64,000 bases of DNA from Adenanthera pavonina (lineage: Eukaryota; Streptophyta; Magnoliopsida; Fabales; Fabaceae): positions 20,001 to 84,000 of the forward strand of contig JAIVEN010000013.1 in the NCBI GenBank assembly GCA_026686845.1, written 5' to 3'. How positions within the stretch are numbered: the stretch's first letter is position 1; each line of letters begins with the position of its first letter. The position numbers were made by a program, and so were the translations under genes. Positions 10,456 to 21,479 of this stretch are shown here, piece by piece. The notes under the pieces were generated by a model. That model did not search any database. It was not told where the DNA came from and saw nothing but the letters and a program-made list of their open reading frames with translations.

Positions 10456-11540
10456 AGCTCACTCCTTTTCTTTTTTTTCTTTTTCTCTAAGTTGTCATAA
10501 GCATTGATTCATTCTTCTAAAACCGAAACGCATGACGAATAAAATGTACATAGAAGACAAGCTAATGAAACTAGCTCCTGTTTCAAGGAAGCTATCAACA
10601 TGGTCTCGCCCGCCCCCCCTTCCCAAAACACAAGTTTTTTTTCCCCCAAAATTTGTTTGAAAGTTGAAAGAAAAAATAGAAGGTTACATAGTATGGCCCC
10701 TCCCAAATTCAAACCCAATACAAAGTGCAACGTCTCAAGTAACGAGACCACTCGTCCAAAGTTATATATATGCAATATAAAAACAAATTTTAATATATCA
10801 AGCATCCTAGTTGGCCCCATCCAGCAATCCCAAGTCCACCCCCTGAAATAGAAGCAGTTTTTCTTTTTCTTTTCTTTTCTTTTTTTTTTTTTGCCAGCTA
10901 TTGCAAATTTGCAATATAACAGTTGAAATATTTGTTTGAAAAAAGATGCAATTGTTTTTTTTTTTTTGTAAAAATGAAGAAAGCAAAACTAATCACATCA
11001 TCTCAAGGGATTGACATTCCAAAGCATCAAGAAGCACTAGGTCTCCCACTTCAACAGAAACTTTAAATAGTAGGGGGTTCAGTCTTCTGCAATTGGACAC
11101 TCATCTTGGCTAATCCATCGGATTAGTGTCCTATGTGCATGAGAGATCTTGACCTCCCACTGTCGGTGTATGAGTTCCAGAGTCCCCAGCAAAATATTGC
11201 TTGCATTATCCCGCTAATTTGAAGCTTGCAATTGCTGCGAAATGACATCGATTGTTGCAATGGAAGATTATACATATCATACACAAGCATTAACACACTG
11301 CGCTGCAAGATATTGGTAAGGGGTTATCATACGGCCCCCACCAAAAACTATCTACCATTGGTTGAATGAATATTTTTCTCCCAACCCCAAGTGCCGGTTA
11401 TCCAGGGAATAACTGCCATCAGGATCTCTTTTTTTTTGGTGAGAACTGCCATCAGGATATATTTTGTATATTGTATGTTTCATGCTCATCTTTTAAGAGG
11501 AGTGTAAGATCCAATCTAAAGAGGGAGGGGCCAGGTTGAT
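10456..11540. other. No gene established; possible retroelement scrap
   Basis: Two antisense frames (10509-10820 and 11123-11308) match nothing I recognise. On the minus strand near 11130-11220 another frame reads NILLGTLELIHRQWEVKISH followed by AHR. This is faintly like the end of a retroelement RNase H domain, but it is too short to call. The rest is T-rich. Confidence 0.3.
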
Positions 11541-11553
11541 TAATAAAAAAAAA

Positions 11554-11595
11554 AGCTTTAGTTGGCCCTTTTAGGATCAAACACCAACTAAAGCT
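11554..11595. repeat. Perfect 12-bp inverted repeat (hairpin)
   Basis: AGCTTTAGTTGG (11554-11565) and CCAACTAAAGCT (11584-11595) are exact reverse complements around an 18-bp loop. CACTA elements often carry such short inverted motifs near their ends, and this lies on the 3' side of the CACTA remnant, but no CACTA terminus is visible beside it. Confidence 0.55.
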
Positions 11596-11654
11596 AGTAT
11601 TTTATTTTTACAGAAATCAATTCGCTTTCTTTTCATCCTGTATTTACAACCAGC

Positions 11655-11676
11655 ATATATATATATATATATATAT
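11655..11676. repeat. (AT)n microsatellite
   Basis: This is an uninterrupted run of eleven AT units between AGC and TGTTTCC. Confidence 0.9.
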
Positions 11677-13479
11677 TGTTTCCAACCTGTATTTACAGTA
11701 ACAACTAAGACAAACTTGCTAATCTTTTCAATATGTCCAAAACTATACAAACTACAAAACTATGCCTATAAAACTATACACAAGTTTTAAACTATACCAA
11801 CAACTATATCTCCAAAACTATACCAAGAACTAAGACAAACTCAAACCAGTTTGAAACTCAGCCAGTATTTCATAATGTTGTTTCATACACAAGTTTTATA
11901 TTCACATTACCTACAAAATATAAGTTACATCACCACCACCTTGTCTTTATGTTCCCCCTTTGTCCTCAATACATCCACACCAGCACTATATCAAGTTATA
12001 TTGACATCACTTAGACCAATTCTTTCACGAAGTTGATTATAATAAAAACAAGTTAATTAGTTACCGCTCTCTTTACAAGAACTTTTTAAGCACGTACTGA
12101 CACTAGTCTTCAATGGGTTCCTTAATTTGAGCTATAGAGTATTCAGGATAATAGGTATTGGGGAAGTACTACAGATTAAAATATCATACAAGTCATTTAA
12201 GTGAAATTGGTAAAATCTTATAATCATTAATGTAATATCATGGAATCACATACCATATCTGGTATCGTGCTCTAACCATGTGTGATAATATCTTTTATTA
12301 ATATTACATAATATCCATAATCATCATCATTTGCGTCTTAGACACTAAAAGGAAAAAAATTATATTGATTACAATAAGAAAATGTAAATCTCAATAATTG
12401 ATTGAATATTAATTTATACATACTTGTATTCTTTTCCATTTATATAATGAGAAAGCTAGTTGTTTTACTAGTTTGTCCTTACTGTTATCTCTACACCCTC
12501 ATGCTGATAGAAACATTGACACGGCATTGTTAACCATGAAAAATAAAAAAGCTTAATATAAGCAAAACTTTGAATTATCATATAGAAGTATAGAAAATTA
12601 AATACATAGAAAATAAATTATTATTCTTACTTATTAAATACTCCCATCATTTGTTTGCAAATCCATAACTTTTAGGATCCAAAAAGTATAAAGTCGACTC
12701 CATTGGATTTATCACAATTAACATCCTATGAGTTCTATTAAAAAATAACTAGTATCATTAGAAAATTATAATTAAGCAATTCACATCGAATAAGCCATAA
12801 TTTGAAAGTTTAGTAATCACTTACACATTATTATAAGGAGCCAAGAATAAAACGTCTTTATCAACCCTTGCAATTAATGTATCCGTAATTAATTTTTGTT
12901 GTTCAGTAACCTTGGTGTTGGGCATTTTTTTACTAAGACCTGCTATCTCTTAGGGGTGGATGAATACAAATCTGCGTGTAAGATTATGAGGGACCAAGAA
13001 TGTCTTGTACATGTACCTTAAATGAAAAAAAATAAAATAACAAGACAAATAAATTAATATCAAGGCCTAAAGTGAAAAAAAAAACATGCAAATAGATTAA
13101 TTTCAAGTACCTTATGTAGAGGTTACATTCCCAACCTTGATCTATTTACATTCGACGATGTAACCCACCATTTCAACATTCATACTTTCAGATACTTCCT
13201 TATTGTAAATGTTTCTGTCAAATAGAATATCTTTTTGGACTTTCCCCTAAAGTAAGTGTGGTGAAAACTTGACAATCATCTTTCGAAAAGTGTATGGAAC
13301 TATACGCTAAGGCAGTAGGTTCACTAGTTGAGCTACTGATTACTTTGATTGTCCCAACATTTGGACTTTTTTCTTCCTTTTCAACTAAGTAACAAAGTGG
13401 ATAAATTTGGGACTAACCACATTAATATTACATAATAGAAAAATTATGGTGCAGTGTTAATTGACATACTTGTACCAAC
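11677..13479. other. AT-rich sequence, probably CACTA 3' region; no gene seen
   Basis: No open frame resembles a protein. Because recognisable CACTA coding remnants start at about 13480 and point leftwards (minus strand), part of this interval is probably the element's 3' region. I could not find the CACTA...TAGTG terminus, so the left boundary is open. Confidence 0.35.
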
Positions 13480-13700
13480 GGAGCTATAGTGATGAGGTGT
13501 GCAAACCATGCTATGAAGCTATTCATTACCATTCCTACTATTTTTATGTCCCCATCAGAATAGGCAACCAAGCACTCCCCTCTCTAGGTACCTCAATCAA
13601 CACTCTCAAATGGTCTGTAGGTAGAGGTGCATTGTGAAGCATGTCTTCCTGGAAGTTATGCACATACCCATCTACAACCACATGCTAAGTAGGTTTATCG
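13480..13700 (-). pseudogene. CACTA second-gene (TNPA/Transposase_24-type) remnant
   Basis: The minus-strand translation gives VVDGYVHNFQEDMLHNAPLP, then TDHLRVLIEVPREG, then IGDIKIVGMVMNSFIAWFAH. The pattern 'LP...L...(I/V)G..(V/I)G.F(I/V).WP..L' is familiar from proteins and C-terminal regions encoded beside plant CACTA transposases. The frame is broken on both sides. The remaining sequence to 15.9 kb keeps only short scraps (for example near 14440-14520) that I cannot assemble into a gene. Confidence 0.45.
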
Positions 13701-13880
13701 AATCATAACTGACAATATTTTTGACTCTATACCAATCAATACATCAGAATAGAAAAATATTATTAGGGGTGAAAAAAATTAACTTTGAACTTAGTTAATA
13801 ATGAAAACAATTACTTGAGGAAGATGTTGAGAGGCAAGAGTGCAACTATCTTTGACACTGGGGGTAGGTATTGCTAGTAC

Positions 13881-14291
13881 TGTCAATTCGGGCCGGCCCC
13901 GCCCATTTGGTATCGGGCCTACAGGCCAGTCCGTGGGCTTTTTTTAAATTTTTAATATTTTTTTATGTTTTTTTAATAAATATTTTTATACAATTATTTA
14001 AATTAATACAACTAATTATCATCATAATTCATCAAAAACTAACATAATATTTAAATTTTACAATTTATATATCACTAATTAATAAAATAATATGTATTTT
14101 TTAATATTTTAAACCAAAAACAAAAAAAAAATCTCGGGCTTTCGGGCCAGCCCGTGGCTTGCTTGAGTCGGCCCACCACGGGCCGAGCTAAAAAAGCCCG
14201 GATTATGTATTTACTCCCGAAATTGAGGCCCGAGTCCGCTCATTTTTTCGGGCTTTTTGGGCTAGCCCGTCGGACTTGGCCCATTTTGACG
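13881..14291. mobile_element. hAT-like non-autonomous element rich in GGGCC/GCCCG
   Basis: The left end reads TGTCAATTCGGGCCGGCCCC and the right end, reverse-complemented, reads CGTCAAAATGGGCCAAG. Inside, both flanks of an AT-rich core carry clusters of CGGGCC, GGGCTTT and AGCCCG words. This is a well-known look of small plant hAT elements. The candidate 8-bp TSD pair is GCTAGTAC (13873-13880) and GCTCTCGC (14292-14299), only half matching, so the superfamily call is tentative. It interrupts the CACTA 3' region. Confidence 0.55.
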
Positions 14292-14299
14292 GCTCTCGC

Positions 14300-15989
14300 T
14301 ATTGCCTCTTGCTACATCCCATATGCCGATTGTATTTTGAGCACCATCTCCGTCAATTTGGCTTATCATCTCTACATCTGAGATTGAGTTTCATTGTGTT
14401 GGTAGACAATTGCCTCCAATCTGGAAACCTTAATTTATGGAGTCTAATGATGATCATGTCCCAAGAAATGCTTTATCCATCTGCCAAACCTAGCACCCTT
14501 AACATAGCCAAGCATATCTTGCTTTAAGCCTTACTCTCTAGCTTTAGGCACGAACTTGGAGAGGGCTTCTTGTGGAGAAAAGAGAAACAAAATGTAAATA
14601 TTGTTTGCAAATAAATAATAAGTACTTGAGAATACATATAGTAATAAAATAGATAATAAAGTAATACTAACTATTTCCTTGGCAACTTTCCGATATTTTC
14701 GTTGTCAATTACTCCATCCTTGTTCTTACGGGATTTTATTCATACCACGTGACGTTCTATTTTGCTCCCTTGTGACCCCTCCTTCATGAGCTATGTATGA
14801 ACAAAGTAACAAATGTAAGTATTTGAACAGAAGAGTTATTCATACAAATAAGATACAGAAGCACACACCAACTTATCCCCTACACCATGGTATCCTTGAC
14901 AACTCGCTCCATAGGGGTATTATTGCTCCTTGGCTCTTTCATTGTTTTCTTTGCTTAATTTCTATAAAATAGTGCACAAAAATTAGCTTCAAACTAGAAA
15001 CTAAGGGAAGGTACACAAAATTAGTTTTAGTCTAATACAAATTTAATAGCACAACAACTTAAAAATAAGAATTTCCCTAACCTTAAGGCCTCTTTTCACA
15101 CAAAATAAAACAACCAAAATACCTATCATGTCTAGAAAACCAATCATGCAACACAATAACTAACCATGCATACACCAAACAAGAATTTTATTCAACAACT
15201 AAACATAGTATATTAAAATAAAATGAACAACAATGAGAAAAATGGTTTAGTTGAAAAGACTCCTTGCTGCGTCTAGCAATAAAAGCATCCCATTGTTCTT
15301 GTGTTATGCATAGCTTAAACAACAGAGGTGGATGCTGAAGAAAGTTGCTTGCTTCATCTCTCATCAAGAATCTAATGAAAATATGCCAAAAATTTTGTAG
15401 AGCCACTTTGGCTTTTAGATATATGTGATGTCTATTGCTATTATTTATGTCAAAAGCAAACTGCAACATACATTACCCAAAAGAATTATAGTCGATATAT
15501 ATAAGCATAATAATAAATGGCATACTATGTTAATTACCTGTATATCTTGGAAAATGATGTCCTTCACAGGCTTAGGGACTTTGCTCTAATCCTTGTGAGG
15601 ATGGGAGATTAGAACTTTTAACTTCACAGCTACCCCAACGTAGCTACTTAATTTTTGTCCACCCTTCCTTATTTGGTTGTTTTTACAATTCTACTCCGCA
15701 TGGATCTTTTGGCCAATATCTTGGGCTCATATCACCTCTTTGAACATTGTAAAGCCATGTCAGTGCTTTTTTATCTCTTTATCTAAATTTTATTTGACTA
15801 CAATCATCACCATGACCAGAAGGAGACACTATTTACCTACAACAAAACTCAAACAAATAAGTAAGACATCAAAGATGGAAAAATAAATTAAAGCAAATAT
15901 AAAACATTACAAAATAAGATTAAAACATAAAAGAGCCAAATAAAAAGACTAAGGCAAACAAGAAATTGTATATGGTCAAAGAAATAAAA
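14300..15989 (-). other. CACTA internal region, mostly unreadable
   Basis: No intact gene is seen. A stretch at about 14955-15115 (TTAGTTTTAG..., TTAAAAATAAGAATTTCCC, CTTTTCACACAAAATAAAAC) recurs in diverged form at about 27500-27660 and 27715-27815. This ties those later pieces to the same element. The minus-strand frame at 15188-15469 is not recognisable. Confidence 0.45.
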
Positions 15990-17138
15990 TTCAAACTATG
16001 TCAAACAAGAAATTATATTAGAAAATTCAAACTTTTTCCTCTTTCTTGTTAAATGTTGACTAATCCGTCCCTTCTTTATGATCCAAGTCCCCTCTTGATG
16101 GTCATCTCTCATATAAAGGATTTTATCTCCACTAAGATCAATACAAAGTGATATCCAAGGAAAAGAATCATCCTTAATATCTGCATCTTGATGGTCTTTA
16201 GTATCATCTAGGTTATCAGTTATTTTGTTTGTTAACATAATAATGGACCACTTCTTATTAGCAAGATTAGGGACAAAAAACACTTTTTGAACTTGAGATG
16301 GTAAAATAAAAGGCTCATCTTTATACCCTACCCTACTAAGATCTACTTGAATGAGCCTTGAATCATCAACTCAAAAGCCATTCATGTTATCAATCCACTT
16401 ATAACTGATGACTGGTATCCGGAACAAGATGTAATCTAACTCCATATGCACTCAATTACCCTAAAGTATGACATATTTGTGAAAATATGATTTTTGTCTT
16501 TAGTACTAAAAATATGCATTGATTGAGCTATAACTGTTACCCCCACAATTTTGCATTATGCTCCTATCATCCTGCTCTTTCGTATAGAATGTGTAGCCAT
16601 TGATAAGATAGCCAGTAAAAGAGAAGACATGCATACTTAAGCCGTTAGCTAACCATCTCAACCTATCTAAAACTGAACCAAAATTCTTCTCAAACTTCAA
16701 AATAATGTGATCTCTCCACCAATTTATAAAAAGCTAATTGTGTTCTTTTGATATCCAACCCTCACTCTTATTAAGGATTAAGCTTCTAATTCTCTCATTG
16801 TGCATTTCCACATATCCCTCAACCTCATTAGAGTTGTGCAAGGCATACAGGTGAGCTTGCTCCCACTATGTCTTGGAAATACTAACTACTTCACTTGCCA
16901 TAATCCCTTCCCCACTTGTACTCCCCATGTAACGAGACTTTAGAAGCCCAATGTTATCAACATACGATAAGTATTTGGTACTGAATTCAATAACTTCTTT
17001 GGCTATGTACCTTTCAACAATACAAACCTCTATCCTACTTTGATTTTTCATATACTCTTTCAATATCTTCATGTAATGTTCAATCGGATAATCTATCTCA
17101 GATAAGCTAAGCCGCACATTTGTGTCTCCCCAACCAGG
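15990..17138 (-). pseudogene. CACTA transposase, C-terminal half (DUF4218 region), broken
   Basis: Minus-strand pieces, in order from 17138 downwards, are IDYPIEHYMKILKEYMKNQS with RIEVCIVERYIAKEVIEFST; then EQAHLYALHNSNEVEGYVEM and NERIRSLI; then RLRWLANGLSMHVFSFTGYL with INGYTFYTKEQDD; then VFFVPNLANKKWSIIML. This is the DUF4218 block and following tail of En/Spm TNP2-type transposases as known from the family. The pieces are in different frames with several stops. The N-terminal part lies at 21480-23470, and the two halves are separated by the LTR element at 17139-21479. Across that insertion the coding sense resumes: MVHL before it, VGETQMCG after it. Confidence 0.85.
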
Positions 17139-17879
17139 TGATATAGACTCCTTAAAGTCCTACACTAAACAACTTAAAAAATAAAGAGCAACAAAAGAAC
17201 TAAACTCAAGAGATTTAGAAAATGATTAGTTAGAATCCTAGAGAAACTCGTCTCTATATCCTTAGCCATAATGATACCTATAAGGTTAATCACTCCTCAT
17301 GGTACGTTGGATGTATTTTTGAGAGAACACAAAGATAAGAGAAAAAATAAGAGAGTTAGAAAATAAGAGAAAGAAAAATAAAAACTCATTTAATCCTTAT
17401 ACAAAACACACAATAATATTATTCCATTCTTTCTCAAGAAAACGCGTTACATATAGGCCTTTAAGGGTTACATATAGGCTTCACGTAAAATATAAAAAAC
17501 ACAATTCTAAAACAACTAAAAATACTTGGGGCTCAAATAATCCTATTAGATTTAGGAAATCTAAAAGTTATATCTAATTATTAAAAACATCTAATAATAA
17601 AAATGAAAAATTCAAAGAAAAATAATAAAATTAATATTTTAATTCTACCACTATTAGATAATCTCCTTAAATCTATGAAATCTCCTTAATTTAAAATTAA
17701 ATTTATCTAATAGATTTTATTTATTCTAATTTAAATCTAACTAATGACATTGACCCCAAGGAAATATGAATTGGAAACCAACAAAATAAATAAATAAATA
17801 AAAAGATCAAAAAATTCATTGTAAGAGATTATGTGGATAACACTTAAAGATCTTTGGAACATCTCCTTGATCTCCATCA
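17139..17879 (-). repeat. 3' LTR of the copia-like element
   Basis: 741 bp, ends CCATCA on the plus strand at 17879 and TGATATAGACTCC at 17139. It aligns along its length with 18309-19013, sharing for example GAACTCTAGAGGAACTCGTC-like, ACACAAAGATAAGAG and ATTCAAAGAAAAATAA words. Confidence 0.8.
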
Positions 17880-18308
17880 TTCTTACTTTCCTCGAATCTT
17901 CATCACTTTAAGGTTAACTTGAACTTGCTTCTTTTATTTCAAACTCCACAATTGCTTTTGTATCATCTTGTACCTAAAAATGAAAACACCCATATTTTTT
18001 AAATAATCTTTTTCAATATTTCTTTCTCTATTCAATGTGCTGTCCTTTCTTTTGCACGAATTTTTTTCTTTTTTTCCTTTTTTTTTTTTGAATAACTTCA
18101 CAAAAGCAAATGGAAGAAAACAAGGAGTACAAAATGTGGAGATGGAGAAGGAAAATGTAGTGAGATGATAAGAAGCAACACAAAATAAGACACAAGAAGG
18201 TGGAGATGGATACAAAAGAAGAATAACCAAGAAGAAGGTAGAAAAAGATGGAAGAACATGAAACACAAAGAATAAATATGAATTTCATAACCAAACTCTA
18301 GTACCAAT
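17880..18308 (-). other. Internal region of the copia-like element with primer-binding site
   Basis: A 429-bp stretch between the LTRs. The primer-site-like TTGGTACTAGAGTTT lies at its 5' (high-coordinate) end. The overlapping minus frames here are low-complexity Phe/Ser/Leu-rich strings read from purine-rich DNA and are not genes. Confidence 0.65.
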
Positions 18309-19013
18309 TGATTTGGACTCCTTAAATACCTTCTTTAATCAACCCAGAAAATACAGAGTAGCGAAAAAATTTGACTCAAAAGATTTAGAAGATAATTAAT
18401 TAGAACTCTAGAGGAACTCGTCTCTAAATTCCTAATTATAATAATACCCATAAGGTTGATTACTCTTCATAGTAGGTCGAATATATTCTCAAGAGGACAC
18501 AAAGATAAGAGGAAAAGGGAGAGAGAAATAGAAAATAAGAGGAAGAAAAGGAAGAACTTAGTAAATCCTTAGTAAAAGTACACAATAATATTATCCTACT
18601 ATTTCTCAAAAAAATGCTTACATAGAGGTTTTTGTATAGGTAAAATATGAAAAACTTAATTTTAAAGCAATTAAGAATATTTGGAGCTCAAGTAATCATA
18701 TTAGATCTACAAAATTTAAAAGATATATCTAATAATATAAAAACCTAATAATAAAAAAAAATTCAAAGAAAAATAACAAACTTAATATTTTAATCCTATC
18801 ACTATTAGATAATCTCCTTAAATCTAGGAAATCTCCTTAAGTTAAGAAACAAGCTTATTTAATAGATTTTATTTATTATAATTTAAATCTAACTAATGAC
18901 TTTGATCCCAAGGAAATACAAATTGGAAACCAACAAAATTATTTAAACCAAAAGGATCTAAAAATTCATTGTAAAGAATTATGTGTATAGCACTTAAAGA
19001 TCTTTAGAATGTT
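18309..19013 (-). repeat. 5' LTR of the copia-like element, main part
   Basis: It aligns with the 3' LTR at 17139-17879. It is cut at 19013 by the solo LTR. The last 20 bp or so resume at 21459-21479 (CACCTTAGTCTCCATCT), matching CTCCTTGATCTCCATCA in the intact LTR. Confidence 0.8.
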
Positions 19014-21458
19014 TGAAACCATACCTTGTTGTGAGGTTAATTTCAATTAAACTAGGATGCAAAGGAATGCAGTATAGTGGACAATCCTAGGTCGTTCTTC
19101 ACACCGGCGGTTGACTAAAAACAATTATTAAGTAAAGTTGAGTTATTGAAATGAAAATGCAACCTAACTAAATGCAATGCCTAAATTAAGACTATAAGGA
19201 GGGTTTGGTTGTTTTGGAAGACAAATGAAAAAGACTAAGAACTAAGACTAAGAAGATAACGATGCAAATCTAGGGAATGAATTTGAAAATGGAAGAAAGA
19301 ATGTACCTAGATCAATGAAATGAGGGTGGCAATCTTCAATTTCACTAGGGAAGACACTAATCACAAGACATTAATGAATTCTACAAGGGAAACTTTGCAA
19401 GAGATGGTTTAATAATGTACAAACCATTAATCCAACTTTAAACCTTCATTCAAGTGTGAGACTTAGTCCTTTTAATGTGTCAATTTCACCCAAGCAACTT
19501 GTCAAACACTTAAAAGGCATCATACATTATCAAACCATAAGATGAGTAATTGAATTTCCTTTGAATCCTTTGTCATGTTTTAATCAACTCAACCAAACCA
19601 TCATTAACAATTAATCATGCAATCCATCTAAAACCACAATTCAACCATCCTAATCCATTTACCATGTATCAACCATGCAATCCATCTAAAACCACAATTC
19701 AACTATCCTAATCCATTTACTATATATTAAAGATAATCAAACCATAGTTAAAGATGAGAACATAGCTAGCTGAAAAATTACTCATGACATTAACATAATA
19801 TAATCAATCCAATTACATCAACTAACATACTCTCAAGTAGAATTAAGTTCATACAATCCAATATCCAGCGAAATACCAATCCTAATCTACCATTCTAACC
19901 TACCATCAAAATGAAATCCAAAGCAAAATACTAGTTAGAAAGATAGAAAGAAAGTAGAAGAGAATTTCCCCTTGTAGACTTTACAATCCAAGTGTCTTTA
20001 TAACACCTCCCCAAGCTCTATTGTAGATCACCACTTCAACTTCAAGCTTCCATTACAGCCACATGAACAGAACCAAAGTTAGAAGAGAATTGATCATCCA
20101 TCTTAAAGAAACAAGCTGAAACTAGAGTTAATCAATGTGATGCCAAGAACTTGTGTTTCAATCGGTTGAGATTTCCAACTCCACCTTTGAGTGATGAACT
20201 TGTCCAGATCTGAATGCTTGAAGAGAGGGTGAAATTGAATGGATTAGAAGTGGAAAAAGGGACGAAATGATGATAGGATGGAGTATCTAGGCTTTGGAAG
20301 GAGTTTAATCAGTGGAAAATAAAAGAATTTGGCTAGAATTTGAGGAATTGAAGAATGAATGGAGAGGAGGAAGAAGGTCAATGGGAACGAAATGGAGTAA
20401 GTTCCAGATCTAAAATGAGTGCCTCCTTCTCATTTTCTAGTGTTAGCACAAAGGTATGAAGTGTTAGAATTGATTATAGGCCTTAACTCCAATCTAGGTA
20501 GCTTATGATTTGATATATTTGATAAATAATGGAAGTAGAAAATAATATCCTTTCCAAACTCCCAAAATTGCCCATTTAGAATGTTTTCAATGTCCTTTAT
20601 GTCCTCTACCATGTCACTTGACCTACACATAAAAATGTGATACATTAAAGTATTTAAATTATAAAATATAACAATATATACTATGTGCATAAAACTATAG
20701 TCTAATGAAATTAATTTAATATCTCCACACATGAGGGCATATTAGCATGAAATTTAACATGAAAAATCAAGGAAAAAATCTCAGAAAATGATGGAAAAGA
20801 AAGCACTATAAAATACCTAAGAAAATGGGAAGAAAAAAAGGTTTCCTAGGAAAATAAACTAAAATACCTTTTGTTCACCAAAATTTGACTAGTTCTAACA
20901 TAAACATCCCAATCACTTTGGCCAAGTTTGGTAACACAAATTAATCTTAATTAAGTACTCTAAACAAAAATTATGTGATTAAATCCTAAATCATTAAGAA
21001 AAATTAAAATTAATTTCAAGTGAGACTATAACTAAGGATATTTTTGGAAAGTGAAAATAAGTGAATAGTACATGAAAATGGGTTCAACATGGATTAAAAT
21101 CTAATCACATGAGGGTTAATGATATTAAATGGATGATGAATAAACATTCCTTGGGAAAATCTCACCCGGAATCACATAGAAAACTCTAATTAATCACTCG
21201 ATTAATCCTGATTAAAGCACTAAATTAACCAATCAATATGGAAAATACACCAATAGTAAGAATTAACCACCAAATCTATGGAATATAATAAAATATCACA
21301 AAATATGCTTAAAACCAAGAATTTAACACATTTTTCCACAAATTACTCAAAACTTGCTATAAGATAAAAATACTCTTAAAATCATGAAAATAATCAAAAT
21401 AATATGATAAAAATACTAGATTTAGGGGATAAAAATATGGTAAAATGTGGTCACATCA
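19014..21458 (-). mobile_element. Solo LTR, family S (copy 1), nested in the copia-like LTR
   Basis: On the minus strand it starts TGATGTGACCACATTTTACC (21458) and ends AAGGTATGGTTTCA (19014), about 2.45 kb. Flanking ATGTT (19009-19013) and ATGTC (21459-21463) agree at 4 of 5 positions. A second copy in the opposite orientation is at 57561-60084. Removing it restores the LTR sequence seen at 17850-17879, so this is an insertion with a readable empty site. It holds no coding region. The retrotransposon lineage is not clear from an LTR alone. Confidence 0.85.
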
Positions 21459-21479
21459 ATGTCACCTTAGTCTCCATCT

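Larger units (their letters stand above)
17139..21479 (-). mobile_element. Small copia-like LTR element (non-autonomous) split by a solo LTR
   Basis: On the minus strand there is a 5' LTR (18309-21479, interrupted at 19014-21458), a 429-bp internal part (18308-17880) and a 3' LTR (17879-17139). The LTRs have TG...CA-type ends. The internal part starts TTGGTACTAGAGTTT, matching the initiator-Met tRNA primer site TGGTATCAGAGC at 9 of 12 positions. A purine-rich tract GAGGAAAGTAAGAA precedes the 3' LTR. Flanks CCAGG (17134-17138) and CCAAG (21480-21484) agree at 4 of 5 bases, as for a 5-bp TSD. There is no gag or pol, so it must have moved with borrowed enzymes. It sits in the CACTA transposase. 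Confidence 0.8.

Noticed and set aside
10509..10820. 103-codon antisense frame near the FRS5 3' side
   Set aside because: No recognisable domain, a membrane-like composition caused by AT richness, and no supporting splice or promoter signal.
17934..18307. Three overlapping minus frames rich in Phe, Ser and Leu
   Set aside because: They fall in the internal part of the small LTR element and derive from an A/G-rich stretch. Three frames open together suggests composition rather than coding.
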